From NCBI RefSeq assembly GCF_019655335.1, contig NZ_BPFD01000003.1, positions 94,175 through 158,174 of the forward strand: 64,000 bases of DNA, in the 5' to 3' direction. The stretch comes from Shewanella hafniensis (GTDB lineage: Bacteria; Pseudomonadota; Gammaproteobacteria; Enterobacterales; Shewanellaceae). The position numbers and the translations under genes were made by a program. A model generated the notes under the pieces. It was given only the letters and a program-made list of their open reading frames with translations. It made no database searches and had not been told where the DNA came from. The stretch's first letter is position 1; each line of letters opens with the position of its first letter. Of this stretch, positions 10,329 through 22,858 are shown piece after piece.

Positions 10329-10606
10329 CAGATATTAATCAAGTGATCGATCAAATGCCCATTGAAGTCTATGAAAGGCTTCGTAGTGCAGCAGAGCTGG
10401 GTAAGTGGGAAGATGGCACTGTGCTAAGTGAAGCGCAGCGTGATTCTACCCTGCAGGTCGTGATGTTGTATCAAGCCCGAAAGCTTGAGCAAACTGAGCA
10501 TTTCACAATTGCGCCTGACGGTAAAATCAATGAACTGTCTAAAGCTGAGCTGAAAAAGCAATTCCGCGGTGAGTCAATTGCCGAGTTTAAAGTACAAGAT
10601 TTGTAA
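10325..10606 (+). CDS. yeaC: YeaC-family (DUF1315) protein
   Basis: 93 residues, soluble, with the family core MPIEVYERLRSAAELGKWEDGTVLSEAQRDSTLQVVM and a C-terminal REF/AEF-like end. No enzymatic role is known. It starts inside the last codons of the zinc-ribbon gene and is followed by a terminator, so it ends this transcription unit. In E. coli yeaC is also near ansA and sppA. Confidence 0.88.
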   Translation: MTDINQVIDQMPIEVYERLRSAAELGKWEDGTVLSEAQRDSTLQVVMLYQARKLEQTEHFTIAPDGKINELSKAELKKQFRGESIAEFKVQDL

Positions 10607-10647
10607 CTTACTCATTAGTTTGACGCCGTTTAATCTGAGTTAAACTC

Positions 10648-10676
10648 AAAAAGCCCATATTAAATGGGCTTTTTTG
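10648..10676 (+). terminator. Terminator after yeaC
   Basis: The 7-bp stem AGCCCAT/ATGGGCT closes a 5-nt loop and is followed by TTTTT. An A-run before the stem could let it also act for ansA from the other strand. Confidence 0.87.
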
Positions 10677-10738
10677 TTACCTATCTTAGGACGGGACAAG
10701 TGATTGAGCAATAAGGGAAATATTTAAAGACTATGGCG

Positions 10739-11752
10739 TTAATCTATGCTCAGTTCACCGACTAGATTTTGCAACATGGCCGCTTTTATTTCGGCTGGCT
10801 GCAAATTTTTAGATAGTAAATAATGCAGTTTAGCTAAGGCTGCTTCTATGGTCATATCGGCGCCACTGATCACGCCAGCTTTAGCGAGCGCATTACCCGT
10901 GGCGTAGCCGCCCATATTCACCTTACCTTGGAAACACTGGGTAAGATTCACCAGCACTATGCCGCGTTCATCCGCTTGCCTTAAGGTTTTGAGTAAGGCC
11001 GCATCCTGCGGCGCGTTACCCACACCAAATGTCAGTAGTATGAGGGCTTTAACCGGCTGCTGCAGAATGTTCTCAAAAATCTGGGTCGAGATCCCTGGAT
11101 ACAAGGTCACCACACCGACAGGCTGCGGGCTAATATGCGCCACTTCCAATGGGGTATCGTTGGCAACGGTGATTTTGCCTGCGCGCAGATTGATTTTGAT
11201 CCCAGCTTCTAGCAGTAGCGGGAAGTTAGGCGAAGCAAAAGCATCGAAACCGTCGGCATGGGCCTTCGTCGAGCGATTACCTCGAAAGAGTTTGTTGTTG
11301 AAGAATAAACACACTTCTGCGACCGGATAATTCGCCGCAATATAGAGTGAATTTAATAAATTGGTTTGTCCGTCTGAGCGCAGTTGGGCGAGGGGAATTT
11401 GTGAGCCCGTTACTATCACAGGTTTTGACAAGCCTTGCAGCATAAACGACAGCGCTGAAGCCGTATACGCCATGGTATCTGTGCCATGGAGGATCACAAA
11501 GCCATCGTATTTATCGTAATTAGCTTGTATGTCATCAGCGATCATCTGCCAATCAGTCGGCGCCATATTGGAAGAGTCGATAAGTGGGCAATATTCGTGG
11601 ATCACGAATGTCGGCATTTCTTCATGGTAAAACTCGGGCATAGATTGCACGCACTGAGTCAGGAATCCCGCAACGGGGACGAAGCCGTTATCGGTTTTTT
11701 GCATACCTATGGTGCCGCCTGTATAGGCAACATAAATGGAGCGTTTAGTCAT
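10739..11752 (-). CDS. ansA: Type I (cytoplasmic) L-asparaginase
   Basis: Hydrolyses asparagine to aspartate and ammonia. Start set at the ATG at 11752 (MTKRSIYVAYTGGTIGMQ), giving 337 residues, against 338 in E. coli; the frame continues 20 codons upstream without a ribosome site. The nucleophile loop YTGGTIG and the second threonine motif HGTDTMAYTAS are both present. No signal peptide, consistent with the low-affinity cytoplasmic type. It lies downstream of sppA on the same strand with a terminator between them. Confidence 0.95.
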   Translation of the reverse strand: MTKRSIYVAYTGGTIGMQKTDNGFVPVAGFLTQCVQSMPEFYHEEMPTFVIHEYCPLIDSSNMAPTDWQMIADDIQANYDKYDGFVILHGTDTMAYTASALSFMLQGLSKPVIVTGSQIPLAQLRSDGQTNLLNSLYIAANYPVAEVCLFFNNKLFRGNRSTKAHADGFDAFASPNFPLLLEAGIKINLRAGKITVANDTPLEVAHISPQPVGVVTLYPGISTQIFENILQQPVKALILLTFGVGNAPQDAALLKTLRQADERGIVLVNLTQCFQGKVNMGGYATGNALAKAGVISGADMTIEAALAKLHYLLSKNLQPAEIKAAMLQNLVGELSID

Positions 11753-11810
11753 TCTTGTCGTTTTCTTAGCTTCAAGTGGCCGAATTATACGATTTAACTG
11801 ACATAAACCC

Positions 11811-11838
11811 AATAAAAAAGCCCGGAGATCCGGGCTTT
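11811..11838 (-). terminator. sppA terminator
   Basis: Read on the minus strand, AAAGCCCGG pairs with CCGGGCTTT across an ATCT loop, followed by a T-run before the ansA start. Confidence 0.85.
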
Positions 11839-11889
11839 GTCTTTGTCATCATCTTGAAGTTGCGAGCTGCAACCTAGACGCTGGCAGAT

Positions 11890-13737
11890 TTAGTTCATCA
11901 TGTTGCAAGTATCGCAGTAGATGTAGACGTTATTTGGATCATCAAAAGAGGTTAACGTTTTTAAGCTGCTGGTCCATTGCGCTAGCATTTGCTCTAACAT
12001 CGATGACTGGCTGAGTGAGGCGGGCAGGTAGCTCGATACTGAGGCAAACATCTGTTGCATAAAGCGTTGCTCGGGTGTCAGTTCTTGTTCGATAACGCGG
12101 GTATCAAATAGTGTCATATCAGCGAGTTTAGCGGCTTTAGCAATCGCCTCATCTAAATCACCCAGTTCATCGACTAAGCCAAGCTCAAGGGCTTTTTTTC
12201 CGCTCCAAACACGGCCTTGGGCAATCTTATCGACTTGTTCTATGGTCATTTTACGTTCTTTGGCGACCAGCGAGATAAAGTCTAAATAGCCACGTTCAAT
12301 ATGACGTTGGATAATCGCTTCAACTTGCGGTGACAGCGTGCGTGTCACAGACAATCCTGCCCATTCAGAGGTTGATACGCCATCGGTATGCACGCCTATA
12401 CTGGCCAGAGAATCTTCAAAGGTGGTGATCATGCCGAAGATCCCAATCGAGCCCGTAAGCGTAGTTGGCGTTGCGAAGATGTAGTCGGCACTGGCCGAAA
12501 TCCAGTAGCCTCCTGAAGCCGCTAAACTGCCCATGCTGACGACGACAGGTTTACCCGCTGCTTTAAGTGCCAGTAATTCTTGACGAATTTGCTCCGAGGC
12601 AAAGGCGCTACCGCCAGGGCTATCGACACGCAGTACTAAGGCTTTAACGTGTTTATCAAAACGCGCTTTACGTAACAGCTCGGCAGTGCTTTCGCCGCCA
12701 ATTTGGCCCGCAGGTTGAGTACCATTCAGAATCGTGCCACTTGCGACAATAATGCCGACACTGTCTTGTTCAACAAAGCTTGGCAATGGCGTCACTAAGG
12801 TTAAATAATCGTAAAAACTCACTTGCTTGAAACTGTCACCACTGCTGGCTTTGCCAACGGTTTCTAGCATGGTTTGACGAAAATCTTCCGTCGTAGCTAA
12901 GTTATCGACCCATTTCATGTTGATGGCCATTGTAGCAGAGTCACCATTAGCTTTATCGAGCTCTGCCAAATAAGTGCTTGCATCGGGCACCAGCGAGTTA
13001 GGCTCAATATTGCGATTACCAGCGACTGTCTGGGTGTAGCTTTGCCATACATCGGTTAAAAGTGCGCTACTGGCTTCGCGAGCGGCGTCGGACATATCGT
13101 CACGCATGTAGGGTTCAACCGCGGATTTAAAGGTCCCTACGCGGAAAATATGCGCTTTAATTTTGAGTTTATCTAAGGCCGATTTGAAGTACTGGTTGTA
13201 CATACTCAGGCCATCAAGCGACACGCCGCCCTGGGGATTGAGGTAAATGGTGTCGGCAAAACTGGCGAGGAAATATTGATTTTGCTCGTAGTAATTACCG
13301 ATGGCGACCACTTTTTTGCCGCTTTCTTTAAAGCGGTTAAGTGCATCTCCGATAGATTGCAGCTTACTGATCCCGGCACGTTTGAGATCGGCTAGATCAA
13401 GTACTAGGGTACTTATCCTTTGATCTTGCGCGGCATTATCAATCACATATAGCACATCGGCGAGCAGGATTTCCCCATCGGCATTGCCATTATTGCCTTG
13501 CTTGAATGCGGCTTCTAAGGGATCGACCTGTTGTTTCTGATCGACAATCGAACCAGCCAGATTAAGCACCAGTGCTGAATTATCTTCAACTTGGATATCT
13601 TCGCTGCTGCCAATGGAGATGATAATGGCGGCTAAGATGCCAAAAAAGATCAGATTGAGGATAAGTTTACGCGTCCCGTTCAGTGTGTGCCAAATAAACA
13701 AACATATTCTCTTGAAAAACGATGGGTTAGCGGACAT
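11890..13737 (-). CDS. sppA: Signal peptide peptidase SppA, 67K type
   Basis: Inner-membrane serine protease that digests released signal peptides. 615 residues with an N-terminal membrane anchor (about 24-45: LILNLIFFGILAAIIISIG) and two tandem S49 domains, as in the E. coli 67K form. The catalytic Lys is in GTFKSAVEPYMRDDMSDA in the first half and the nucleophile Ser in GSLAASGGYWIS in the second half. The C-terminus carries a CDTC motif not needed for catalysis. It is divergent from fadH. Confidence 0.95.
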   Translation of the reverse strand: MSANPSFFKRICLFIWHTLNGTRKLILNLIFFGILAAIIISIGSSEDIQVEDNSALVLNLAGSIVDQKQQVDPLEAAFKQGNNGNADGEILLADVLYVIDNAAQDQRISTLVLDLADLKRAGISKLQSIGDALNRFKESGKKVVAIGNYYEQNQYFLASFADTIYLNPQGGVSLDGLSMYNQYFKSALDKLKIKAHIFRVGTFKSAVEPYMRDDMSDAAREASSALLTDVWQSYTQTVAGNRNIEPNSLVPDASTYLAELDKANGDSATMAINMKWVDNLATTEDFRQTMLETVGKASSGDSFKQVSFYDYLTLVTPLPSFVEQDSVGIIVASGTILNGTQPAGQIGGESTAELLRKARFDKHVKALVLRVDSPGGSAFASEQIRQELLALKAAGKPVVVSMGSLAASGGYWISASADYIFATPTTLTGSIGIFGMITTFEDSLASIGVHTDGVSTSEWAGLSVTRTLSPQVEAIIQRHIERGYLDFISLVAKERKMTIEQVDKIAQGRVWSGKKALELGLVDELGDLDEAIAKAAKLADMTLFDTRVIEQELTPEQRFMQQMFASVSSYLPASLSQSSMLEQMLAQWTSSLKTLTSFDDPNNVYIYCDTCNMMN

Positions 13738-13872
13738 CTGCCACTCCTTTATAAGTCCAATCTGCCAATGCTAACTGAAAATGGCGCTACAGGCTAAACA
13801 CAATTGTAAAGGATTTTGACTAATGGCCTCGATCCAACGGTTGAGCTTAGATTTGACTCAAGGTATGCTGAT

Positions 13873-13890
13873 TTAAATCACTTGTTTTAA
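13873..13890. promoter_or_regulatory. PsrA-like operator before fadH
   Basis: TTAAATCACTTGTTTTAA is an 18-bp near-palindrome with one arm mismatch, directly before the fadH ribosome site. It matches the arms and spacing of a perfect copy at 51879-51896 before an acyl-CoA dehydrogenase gene. PsrA, a TetR-family repressor relieved by long-chain acyl ligands, controls fatty-acid oxidation genes in Pseudomonas and Shewanella. Confidence 0.65.
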
Positions 13891-13902
13891 AAGGATGTTT
13901 GA

Positions 13903-15921
<2,019 letters not shown>

Positions 15922-15945
15922 TCATTTTAAAAGCCCATATAGCAT

Positions 15946-15977
15946 CTAAAGCCTGAGTCTTAATCAGGCTTTTTTAT
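15946..15977 (+). terminator. fadH terminator
   Basis: The 9-bp stem AAAGCCTGA/TCAGGCTTT closes a GTCTTAA loop and is followed by TTTT. Confidence 0.85.
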
Positions 15978-16070
15978 TGCCTTTCAACATAGTTGCCGCA
16001 AATACGCTAAGGTTTAAATGCTTAAATTAAGCAACATAACTCGCCCATAACCCACGCAGAGGGAACCGCT

Positions 16071-16553
16071 ATGCAGCTTAACACTGTCTTTAACGCTAAG
16101 ATCACCATCAGCCTTATCACTTGCCTATTATGGGGATTAATGGTGAGTTTTTCGGCCCACAGTACTCCACCGTTTGACGAGCAGCGTGCTAAAAATGCTG
16201 GTGCCGATGAATACGATATGAAGCACTATGTAATGGCTTTTTTAAAGCGGGGCCCTAATCGGGATAGAACACAGGCACAGGCCGAACAATTGCAAAGGGC
16301 GCATTTGGACAATATCACCCGCCTTGCCAATGAGGGCAAATTAGTGCTGGCGGGGCCCTTTTTACACGATGGCGAATTACGCGGTATTTATGTCTTTGAC
16401 GTTACTACGGTTGAAGAGGCAAAAGCCTTAACGGAAACCGATCCTGCAATTCAAGCGGGCAGTCTAGTGCTGGAATTATTACCTTGGTATGGCAGTGCGG
16501 CGCTGACTGAGGTCAATGAGCTGCATAGGGTGATGGCGAAAAAAGACATTTAA
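16071..16553 (+). CDS. Secreted YciI-like protein
   Basis: 160 residues. An N-terminal signal peptide (ITISLITCLLWGLMVSFSAHS, cleavage near residue 31) precedes a YCII-related ferredoxin-like domain (about 48-145): HYVMAFLKRGPNRD, HLDNITRLANEGKLVLAGPFLHDG, LRGIYVFDVTTVEEAKALTETDPAIQAG, ending in LELLPWYG. The conserved His and Asp positions of the family are present (HLDN, TDPA). Most YciI proteins are cytoplasmic, so the export signal is notable. GAGGGAA precedes the ATG. Function unknown. Confidence 0.8.
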   Translation: MQLNTVFNAKITISLITCLLWGLMVSFSAHSTPPFDEQRAKNAGADEYDMKHYVMAFLKRGPNRDRTQAQAEQLQRAHLDNITRLANEGKLVLAGPFLHDGELRGIYVFDVTTVEEAKALTETDPAIQAGSLVLELLPWYGSAALTEVNELHRVMAKKDI

Positions 16554-16590
16554 ACCGCGAGGATCAATTAGCCCCTATCAGACTCAGAGG

Positions 16591-17094
16591 TTATTTTTCG
16601 CACACTTCGATGAATGTTGGCGAGATTTGCGGCTTTGAACCGTGGGATATAGCGCTCTGTGTTGGTGAATGGCCTTTGCGGCCCATGTGTTGTGACCCTT
16701 TGGCTGCATAGGTGACGACAGCTGCCCCTTCAGGTGATAGATCCAGCTCTAAATCTTCGGTTGGTACACAGCAGCAGGGCAAACATTCATCATGTTTGAG
16801 TTCGGCTAAGGGTTCGTTTAAGTAGCTGACTTTTCCGCTGATGACGCGTGTTTTGCAGGCACCGCAGAAACCGTTGCGACATTCTGAGAAGATTTTGACT
16901 TTTTTGGCTTCGAGCGCTTGCAGCAAGGTGCCTTGTTGCTCGGTAAAGAGCAACACAGGTTGACCTTGAAGGCGCACGATTGGCGCCTTCGCGAACAGAT
17001 TTTGTGGCCGTTTTTTCGATGTCACTGTTGTAATGCCATTTTTAACGTCACTTTTGAGCGTCTTAGAGATCGAAGTCGAGGAATTCATCGCCAT
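16591..17094 (-). CDS. 2Fe-2S ferredoxin paired with NrdB (YfaE-like)
   Basis: Plant-type ferredoxin expected to maintain the NrdB diiron-tyrosyl cofactor, the role of YfaE in E. coli. Cluster cysteines are CRNGFCGAC and the downstream CLPCCC. It is 167 residues from the ATG at 17094, about twice the 84 of YfaE, with extra N-terminal (about 45) and C-terminal (about 50) stretches of low complexity. The start lies inside the last codons of nrdB (32-bp overlap), so translation is probably coupled. An ATG at 17088 is a possible alternative start. Confidence 0.85.
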   Translation of the reverse strand: MAMNSSTSISKTLKSDVKNGITTVTSKKRPQNLFAKAPIVRLQGQPVLLFTEQQGTLLQALEAKKVKIFSECRNGFCGACKTRVISGKVSYLNEPLAELKHDECLPCCCVPTEDLELDLSPEGAAVVTYAAKGSQHMGRKGHSPTQSAISHGSKPQISPTFIEVCEK

Positions 17095-18193
17095 CAACCG
17101 CTGAGTCGATTTGACCGACTAAGTATGAAGATACTTCCACTTCCTGAGGCGCGACTTGCACCGCATCGCTTTCTAACCAGTTTTTCATCCAAGGTAATGG
17201 ATTGGTTATTTCAGGATAAGGTTGCGGCAGATTCACCGACTTCATGCGTTGGTTAGTAATAAATTCAACGTATTGGCAAAGGATCTGTTCATTCAAACCT
17301 ATCATAGAGCCGTCTTTGAACAGGTATTTTGCCCATTCTTTTTCTTGCTCTGCTGCCTTGAAGAATAAATCGAAGGCTTCTTGTTGGCATTCTGCGGCAA
17401 TTTCACCCATTTCAGGATCGTCTTTACCACCTTGCATAATGCTTAAAATATGCTGAGTGCTGTTTAAGTGCAGTGCTTCATCACGGGCGATAAGGCGAAT
17501 GATTTTCGCGTTACCTTCCATCAGTTTACGTTCAGCAAAGGCAAAGGAGCAGGCAAAGCTAACATAAAAACGAATTGCCTCTAGTGCGTTGACTGACATC
17601 ATGCACAGGTACAAGGCTTTTTTCAGGGTGCGGGTATTGACTATGACTTCTTTGCCATCAATAACATGGGTCCCCGCGCCGAGTAAGTGGAACACTTGAG
17701 TTAATTTAATTAAGTGATCGTAGTAAGCGGCGATATCGGTCGCACGGCTTAAGATTTCTTTGTTCACGACGATATCGTCGAAGATCACTGACGGATCGTT
17801 AACGATATTGCGAATGATATGGGTATATGAACGCGAGTGAATCGTCTCAGAGAAAGACCAAGTCTCAATCCAAGTTTCTAACTCAGGTAGCGACACCAGT
17901 GGCAAAAAGGCCACATTGGGCGAGCGACCTTGAATCGAGTCGAGCAGGGTTTGGTATTTCAGATTCGAAATAAAGATGTGTTTTTCATGATCGGGCAATG
18001 CACCGTAGTCAATCTTATCGCGACTGACGTCTACTTCTTCCGGTCGCCAAAAGAAAGATAACTGCTTTTCTATCAGTTTTTCGAACACTTCATATTTTTG
18101 TTGATCGTAACGAGCCACGTTGACCGATTGACCTAAAAACATAGGTTCACGGGTGGCATCGTTGGGTGTTTGACAGAAGGTAGAGTAGGCCAT
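17063..18193 (-). CDS. nrdB: Class Ia ribonucleotide reductase beta subunit
   Basis: Supplies the tyrosyl radical for ribonucleotide reduction with NrdA. Start placed at the ATG at 18193 ([12 protein letters not shown]), giving 376 residues, the E. coli length; the frame extends ten codons further without support. Diiron ligands are visible in helices with [15 protein letters not shown], the tyrosine-containing stretch AAYYDHLIK, and [14 protein letters not shown]. The C-terminus (GDEFLDFDL) fits the peptide that docks into NrdA. It follows nrdA by 83 bp. Confidence 0.97.
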   Translation of the reverse strand: MAYSTFCQTPNDATREPMFLGQSVNVARYDQQKYEVFEKLIEKQLSFFWRPEEVDVSRDKIDYGALPDHEKHIFISNLKYQTLLDSIQGRSPNVAFLPLVSLPELETWIETWSFSETIHSRSYTHIIRNIVNDPSVIFDDIVVNKEILSRATDIAAYYDHLIKLTQVFHLLGAGTHVIDGKEVIVNTRTLKKALYLCMMSVNALEAIRFYVSFACSFAFAERKLMEGNAKIIRLIARDEALHLNSTQHILSIMQGGKDDPEMGEIAAECQQEAFDLFFKAAEQEKEWAKYLFKDGSMIGLNEQILCQYVEFITNQRMKSVNLPQPYPEITNPLPWMKNWLESDAVQVAPQEVEVSSYLVGQIDSAVDGDEFLDFDL

Positions 18194-18276
18194 GGTGCTA
18201 TTTTCCAATGGATAGGGATCCACTCAATCGGGATCCCTATACTTTTTATTTGTAAGAGCCGCGTTAACGTTAAAGA

Positions 18277-20565
18277 CTAGATTTTACACGCGCCGCCGGC
18301 GCAACCGTCGTCTTCTTTCTCTAAATTGGTGATGTCATCGTGTGAATCCGATGCACCATCGCGAGTGTTATGGTAGTAAAGCGTTTTCACACCTAACTTG
18401 TAAGCATTGAGCAAATCTTTCAGCAGAGTTTGCATCGGTACTTTACGGCCTTCAAAACGTGAAGGGTCGTAGTTAGTGTTAGCCGAAATCGCTTGGTCAA
18501 CGAACTTCTGCATGATGCCCACTAGCTGTAAGTAACCATCATTACTTGGCATTTTCCATAGTAATTCATAGCTATCTTTCAGCGTATCGAAATCAGGTAC
18601 CACTTGTTTTAGCTGACCGTCTTTGCTCGATTTTACGCTGATAAGGCCACGCGGTGGTTCGATACCATTGGTCGCATTGGAGATTTGCGACGAGGTTTCT
18701 GATGGCATTAATGCCGACAGCGTCGAGTTACGCAGGCCATATTGCTTGATATCGCTACGCAGTGATTCCCAGTCTAAGTGCAATGGTTCGGCACAAATTT
18801 TATCTAGGTCACGTTTATAAGTATCGATTGGCAAAATACCTTGAGCGTACGTGGTCTCGTGGAATAACGGACACGCACCTTGCTCTTTGGCTAAGTTCAT
18901 CGAGGCTTTCAGTAAATAAAACTGAATGGCTTCGAAGGTTCTGTGGGTCAGATCGTTCGCGCTGCCATCGGAATACTTCATGCCATTTTTCGCTAAGTAG
19001 TTAGCAAAGTTAATTACGCCTATACCTAAGGTACGGCGATTCATCGAGGCAAGTTGTGCTGCCTTGATAGGATAATCTTGATAATCCAGCAGATTATCCA
19101 GTGCGCGTACCGCGAGGTCGGCTAATGGCTCAATATCAGATAATTCTTTGATTGAACCTAAGTTGAGTGCTGACAACGTACAAAGCGCGATTTCACCATT
19201 AGGATCATCGATGTTGTTCAATGGTTTTGTCGGCAGGGCGATTTCAAGACACAGGTTAGATTGTCTGATCGGCGCGACTTTAGAATCGAACGGGCTATGG
19301 GTGTTGCAGTGATCCACGTTCTGAATGTAGATACGGCCGGTTGAGGCGCGCTCTTGCATCATCAGTGAAAACAGCTCAACTGCCTTTATGGTTTTCTTAC
19401 GAATACTGCTGTCTTGCTCGTATTGCACATATAAACGTTCGAATTCATTTTGATCTTCAAAGAACGCATCGTACAAACCAGGTACATCTGATGGGCTAAA
19501 CAGGCTGATATTTTCGCCCTTGATCAGACGTTGATACATGACTTTGTTCAACTGCACACCGTAGTCCAAGTGACGGATACGGTTATCTTCAACGCCGCGG
19601 TTATTTTTCAATACCAGCAGAGATTCGACTTCTAAGTGCCAAATCGGGTAGAAGAGGGTCGCAGCACCACCACGCACGCCGCCTTGAGAGCAAGACTTAA
19701 CTGCGGTTTGGAAATACTTATAAAAAGGTAAACAACCGGTGTGGAAGGCTTCACCACCACGGATTGGGCTACCTAAGGCGCGAATACGACCAGCGTTAAT
19801 ACCGATACCCGCACGTTGACTGACGTATTTCACTATCGACGAAGCTGTCGCGTTGATTGAATCTAAGCTGTCACCACATTCGATCAGTACGCAAGAGCTG
19901 AACTGACGTGTTGGCGTGCGCACACCAGCCATGATTGGCGTTGGCAGCGAAATCTTAAAGGTCGATACCGCGTCATAGAAATCTTTAACGTATTTCAGGC
20001 GCGTTTCTTTTGGATAACGGGCAAACAAACAGGCCGCGACCAAAATGTAGAGGAACTGCGCGCTCTCGTAGATTTCGTGTGTCACACGGTTTTGAACTAA
20101 ATATTTGCCTTCAAGCTGCTTTACCGCTGCGTAAGAGAAGTCCATATCGCGCCAATGGTCGATATAGGTATCCATCACGTCGAGTTCTTCGCGGCTGTAA
20201 TCTTGCAGAATGTGCATGTCATACTTGCCAAGCTCAACTAATTTCGTCACGTGGGTATACAATGCTGGCGGCTCGAATTGACCGAAGGCCTTCTTACGCA
20301 AATGAAACACCGCTAAACGGGCGGCGAGGAACTGATAGTCCGGTGATTCTGGAGAAATTAAATCCGCAGCCGCTTTGATAATGGTTTCATGGATGGCTTC
20401 GGTTGGGATGCCATCGAAAAACTGTAGGTGCGAGCGAAGTTCAACTTCAGAAACAGAAACGTTTTTTAATCCCTTGGCTGCCCAAGTAATTACGCGGTGT
20501 ATTTTTTCGAGATCGATATTCTCACGATCGCCACAGCGTTTTGTGACTGTCATAGTGCTATTCAT
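18277..20565 (-). CDS. nrdA: Class Ia ribonucleotide reductase alpha subunit
   Basis: Reduces ribonucleoside diphosphates to deoxy forms; cytoplasmic, with NrdB. 762 residues (761 in E. coli). An N-terminal ATP-cone (about 1-95: VTKRCGDRENIDLEKIHRVITWAAKGL) provides dATP feedback. The catalytic barrel shows the first redox cysteine in QFSSCVLIECGDS and the active-site set NLCLEIALP...LCTLSALNLGS. The C-terminal shuttle cysteines are CAGGACKI. The upstream region carries paired NrdR and DnaA boxes. Confidence 0.98.
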   Translation of the reverse strand: MNSTMTVTKRCGDRENIDLEKIHRVITWAAKGLKNVSVSEVELRSHLQFFDGIPTEAIHETIIKAAADLISPESPDYQFLAARLAVFHLRKKAFGQFEPPALYTHVTKLVELGKYDMHILQDYSREELDVMDTYIDHWRDMDFSYAAVKQLEGKYLVQNRVTHEIYESAQFLYILVAACLFARYPKETRLKYVKDFYDAVSTFKISLPTPIMAGVRTPTRQFSSCVLIECGDSLDSINATASSIVKYVSQRAGIGINAGRIRALGSPIRGGEAFHTGCLPFYKYFQTAVKSCSQGGVRGGAATLFYPIWHLEVESLLVLKNNRGVEDNRIRHLDYGVQLNKVMYQRLIKGENISLFSPSDVPGLYDAFFEDQNEFERLYVQYEQDSSIRKKTIKAVELFSLMMQERASTGRIYIQNVDHCNTHSPFDSKVAPIRQSNLCLEIALPTKPLNNIDDPNGEIALCTLSALNLGSIKELSDIEPLADLAVRALDNLLDYQDYPIKAAQLASMNRRTLGIGVINFANYLAKNGMKYSDGSANDLTHRTFEAIQFYLLKASMNLAKEQGACPLFHETTYAQGILPIDTYKRDLDKICAEPLHLDWESLRSDIKQYGLRNSTLSALMPSETSSQISNATNGIEPPRGLISVKSSKDGQLKQVVPDFDTLKDSYELLWKMPSNDGYLQLVGIMQKFVDQAISANTNYDPSRFEGRKVPMQTLLKDLLNAYKLGVKTLYYHNTRDGASDSHDDITNLEKEDDGCAGGACKI

Positions 20566-20721
20566 TTGGAGATAGGCCTTGGTTCTTATATCTATTTAGG
20601 TGAGCAAGTTCACCGTACGTATCCTTGTAAAACAATCAATAACCGTCCCTTAAATACTGCTGACTGGTTGAAAACGAGTCAATTAAGCGGCGAGCTTCTA
20701 GTGTGTCTGATTGCTACCTAT

Positions 20722-20768
20722 ACACAAGATATGGTGTTTTAAATTATCTGGGATACAAGATAGTGAGG
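20722..20768. promoter_or_regulatory. Tandem NrdR boxes upstream of nrdAB
   Basis: ACACAAGATATGGTGT (20722-20737) is a 16-bp NrdR-type palindrome. A second, weaker copy ATACAAGATAGTGAGG (20753-20768; 11 of 16 bases shared) begins exactly 31 bp away, three helical turns, which is the spacing known for NrdR box pairs. NrdR is a dATP-sensing repressor of ribonucleotide reductase genes. The pair lies 157-203 bp upstream of nrdA. Confidence 0.8.
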
Positions 20769-20806
20769 TTTGACCCTATTTGCAAGTCTGAATTCAGGGG
20801 ACATCT

Positions 20807-20826
20807 TGTGGATAAGTTGAGGATAA
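20807..20826 (-). promoter_or_regulatory. Two DnaA boxes upstream of nrdAB
   Basis: The minus strand reads TTATCCACA, the perfect DnaA box, at 20807-20815, and TTATCCTCA, one mismatch, at 20818-20826, in the same orientation two bases apart. DnaA control of nrdAB through adjacent boxes is established in E. coli. Four GATC sites follow between about 20903 and 20945. Confidence 0.75.
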
Positions 20827-21089
20827 GCCTTAGCGTTAGTAACGACTAACCTTGAAGCTCAATTTCAGGTTAGCGTGTCGCACTCATGGGGGATTTTTAG
20901 GCGATCTTTTCTTTAGATCGCGATCGCGCACAAGTGCCGATCTTTTATCCGCCGACCTTTCGCTGCCTGATTTTATTCGCAGGTAAAAATCAGGCAAACA
21001 TACATATGTGCGTCTGCATAGTCACTTTTGTAAAAGGTTTATCTTCGAGTGCAAAAGTGAAGTTTGTTAACCGTTTTATGGGTGAGTTT
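20827..21089. other. Remainder of the nrdA-gph gap, with two hairpins
   Basis: No gene seen. It holds a GATC cluster (about 20903-20945) and a 10-bp perfect inverted repeat GCCTGATTTT/AAAATCAGGC at 20965-20995 with an 11-nt loop. A second inverted repeat, TCACTTTTG/CAAAAGTGA at 21022-21060 with a 21-nt loop, may end transcription of the gph-like gene. Neither has a clear T-run. Confidence 0.5.
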
Positions 21090-21761
21090 TCAGGCGAATG
21101 CGTCGGCTAATGCCTGATGTAACTCAGTAGGGCTGGCAAAATGCGCGTGGGCAGGCCACTGCGATGGTTTGTCGTTGACCCCCAGATAACCCCATAGGGC
21201 AACGCCACCTAACATGCCCGCTGCCTTCGCGGCTAACAAATCCCGCTCAGCATCCCCAAGATACAAAATGTGCTCTGTAGCGCAGCTCAGTTGCTGTGCG
21301 CCTAACAGCATAGGTGCTGTGTGGGGTTTTGGGTGTTTGGTCGAATCACCACTGATAATCACTGGCATACGCAAGTGTAAATTCAGTTTTCGCAATAAGG
21401 GACGGGTAAAGCGCGCTGGCTTGTTAGTGATCACCCCAAACGGCAGCTGAGTTAATTCGAGCCAGTCGAGTAATGCCGCAATACCAGTGAATAGTGTACA
21501 GTGATCGCCATTAATGCGCTGATAGTGGGCGAGCAAACCTTGCTGAACTTGAGTGCGAAGATCATCCGCTGCATTGGGTATTGCCGCATCGACTAAGGCA
21601 AAACTGCCGTGGGATGCGGCGTAGCGCATGGCTGCTAACGGCTGCGCGGCGATGCCGACGTCTTGAAGACTTAAATTGAGGGCTTGCACCAGATCCGGCG
21701 CGGTATCGGCTAAGGTGCCGTCGAGATCGAACAGTACGCCTTTGATCTGTGCCAGACTCAT
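21090..21761 (-). CDS. HAD-family phosphatase, phosphoglycolate phosphatase-like
   Basis: HAD hydrolase expected to act on phosphoglycolate or a similar small phosphate ester. 223 residues from the ATG at 21761 (MSLAQIKGVLFDLDGTLADTAPDL), preceded by AAGG at 9 nt; the frame could also start at a TTG nine bases upstream. Motifs: nucleophile DLDGT, motif II VITNKP, motif III Lys in TKHPKPHTAPM and motif IV LYLGDAERDLLAA. It directly follows ubiG, as in related genomes where it is annotated as gph. Substrate is uncertain. Confidence 0.85.
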   Translation of the reverse strand: MSLAQIKGVLFDLDGTLADTAPDLVQALNLSLQDVGIAAQPLAAMRYAASHGSFALVDAAIPNAADDLRTQVQQGLLAHYQRINGDHCTLFTGIAALLDWLELTQLPFGVITNKPARFTRPLLRKLNLHLRMPVIISGDSTKHPKPHTAPMLLGAQQLSCATEHILYLGDAERDLLAAKAAGMLGGVALWGYLGVNDKPSQWPAHAHFASPTELHQALADAFA

Positions 21762-21762
21762 A

Positions 21763-22858
<1,096 letters not shown>

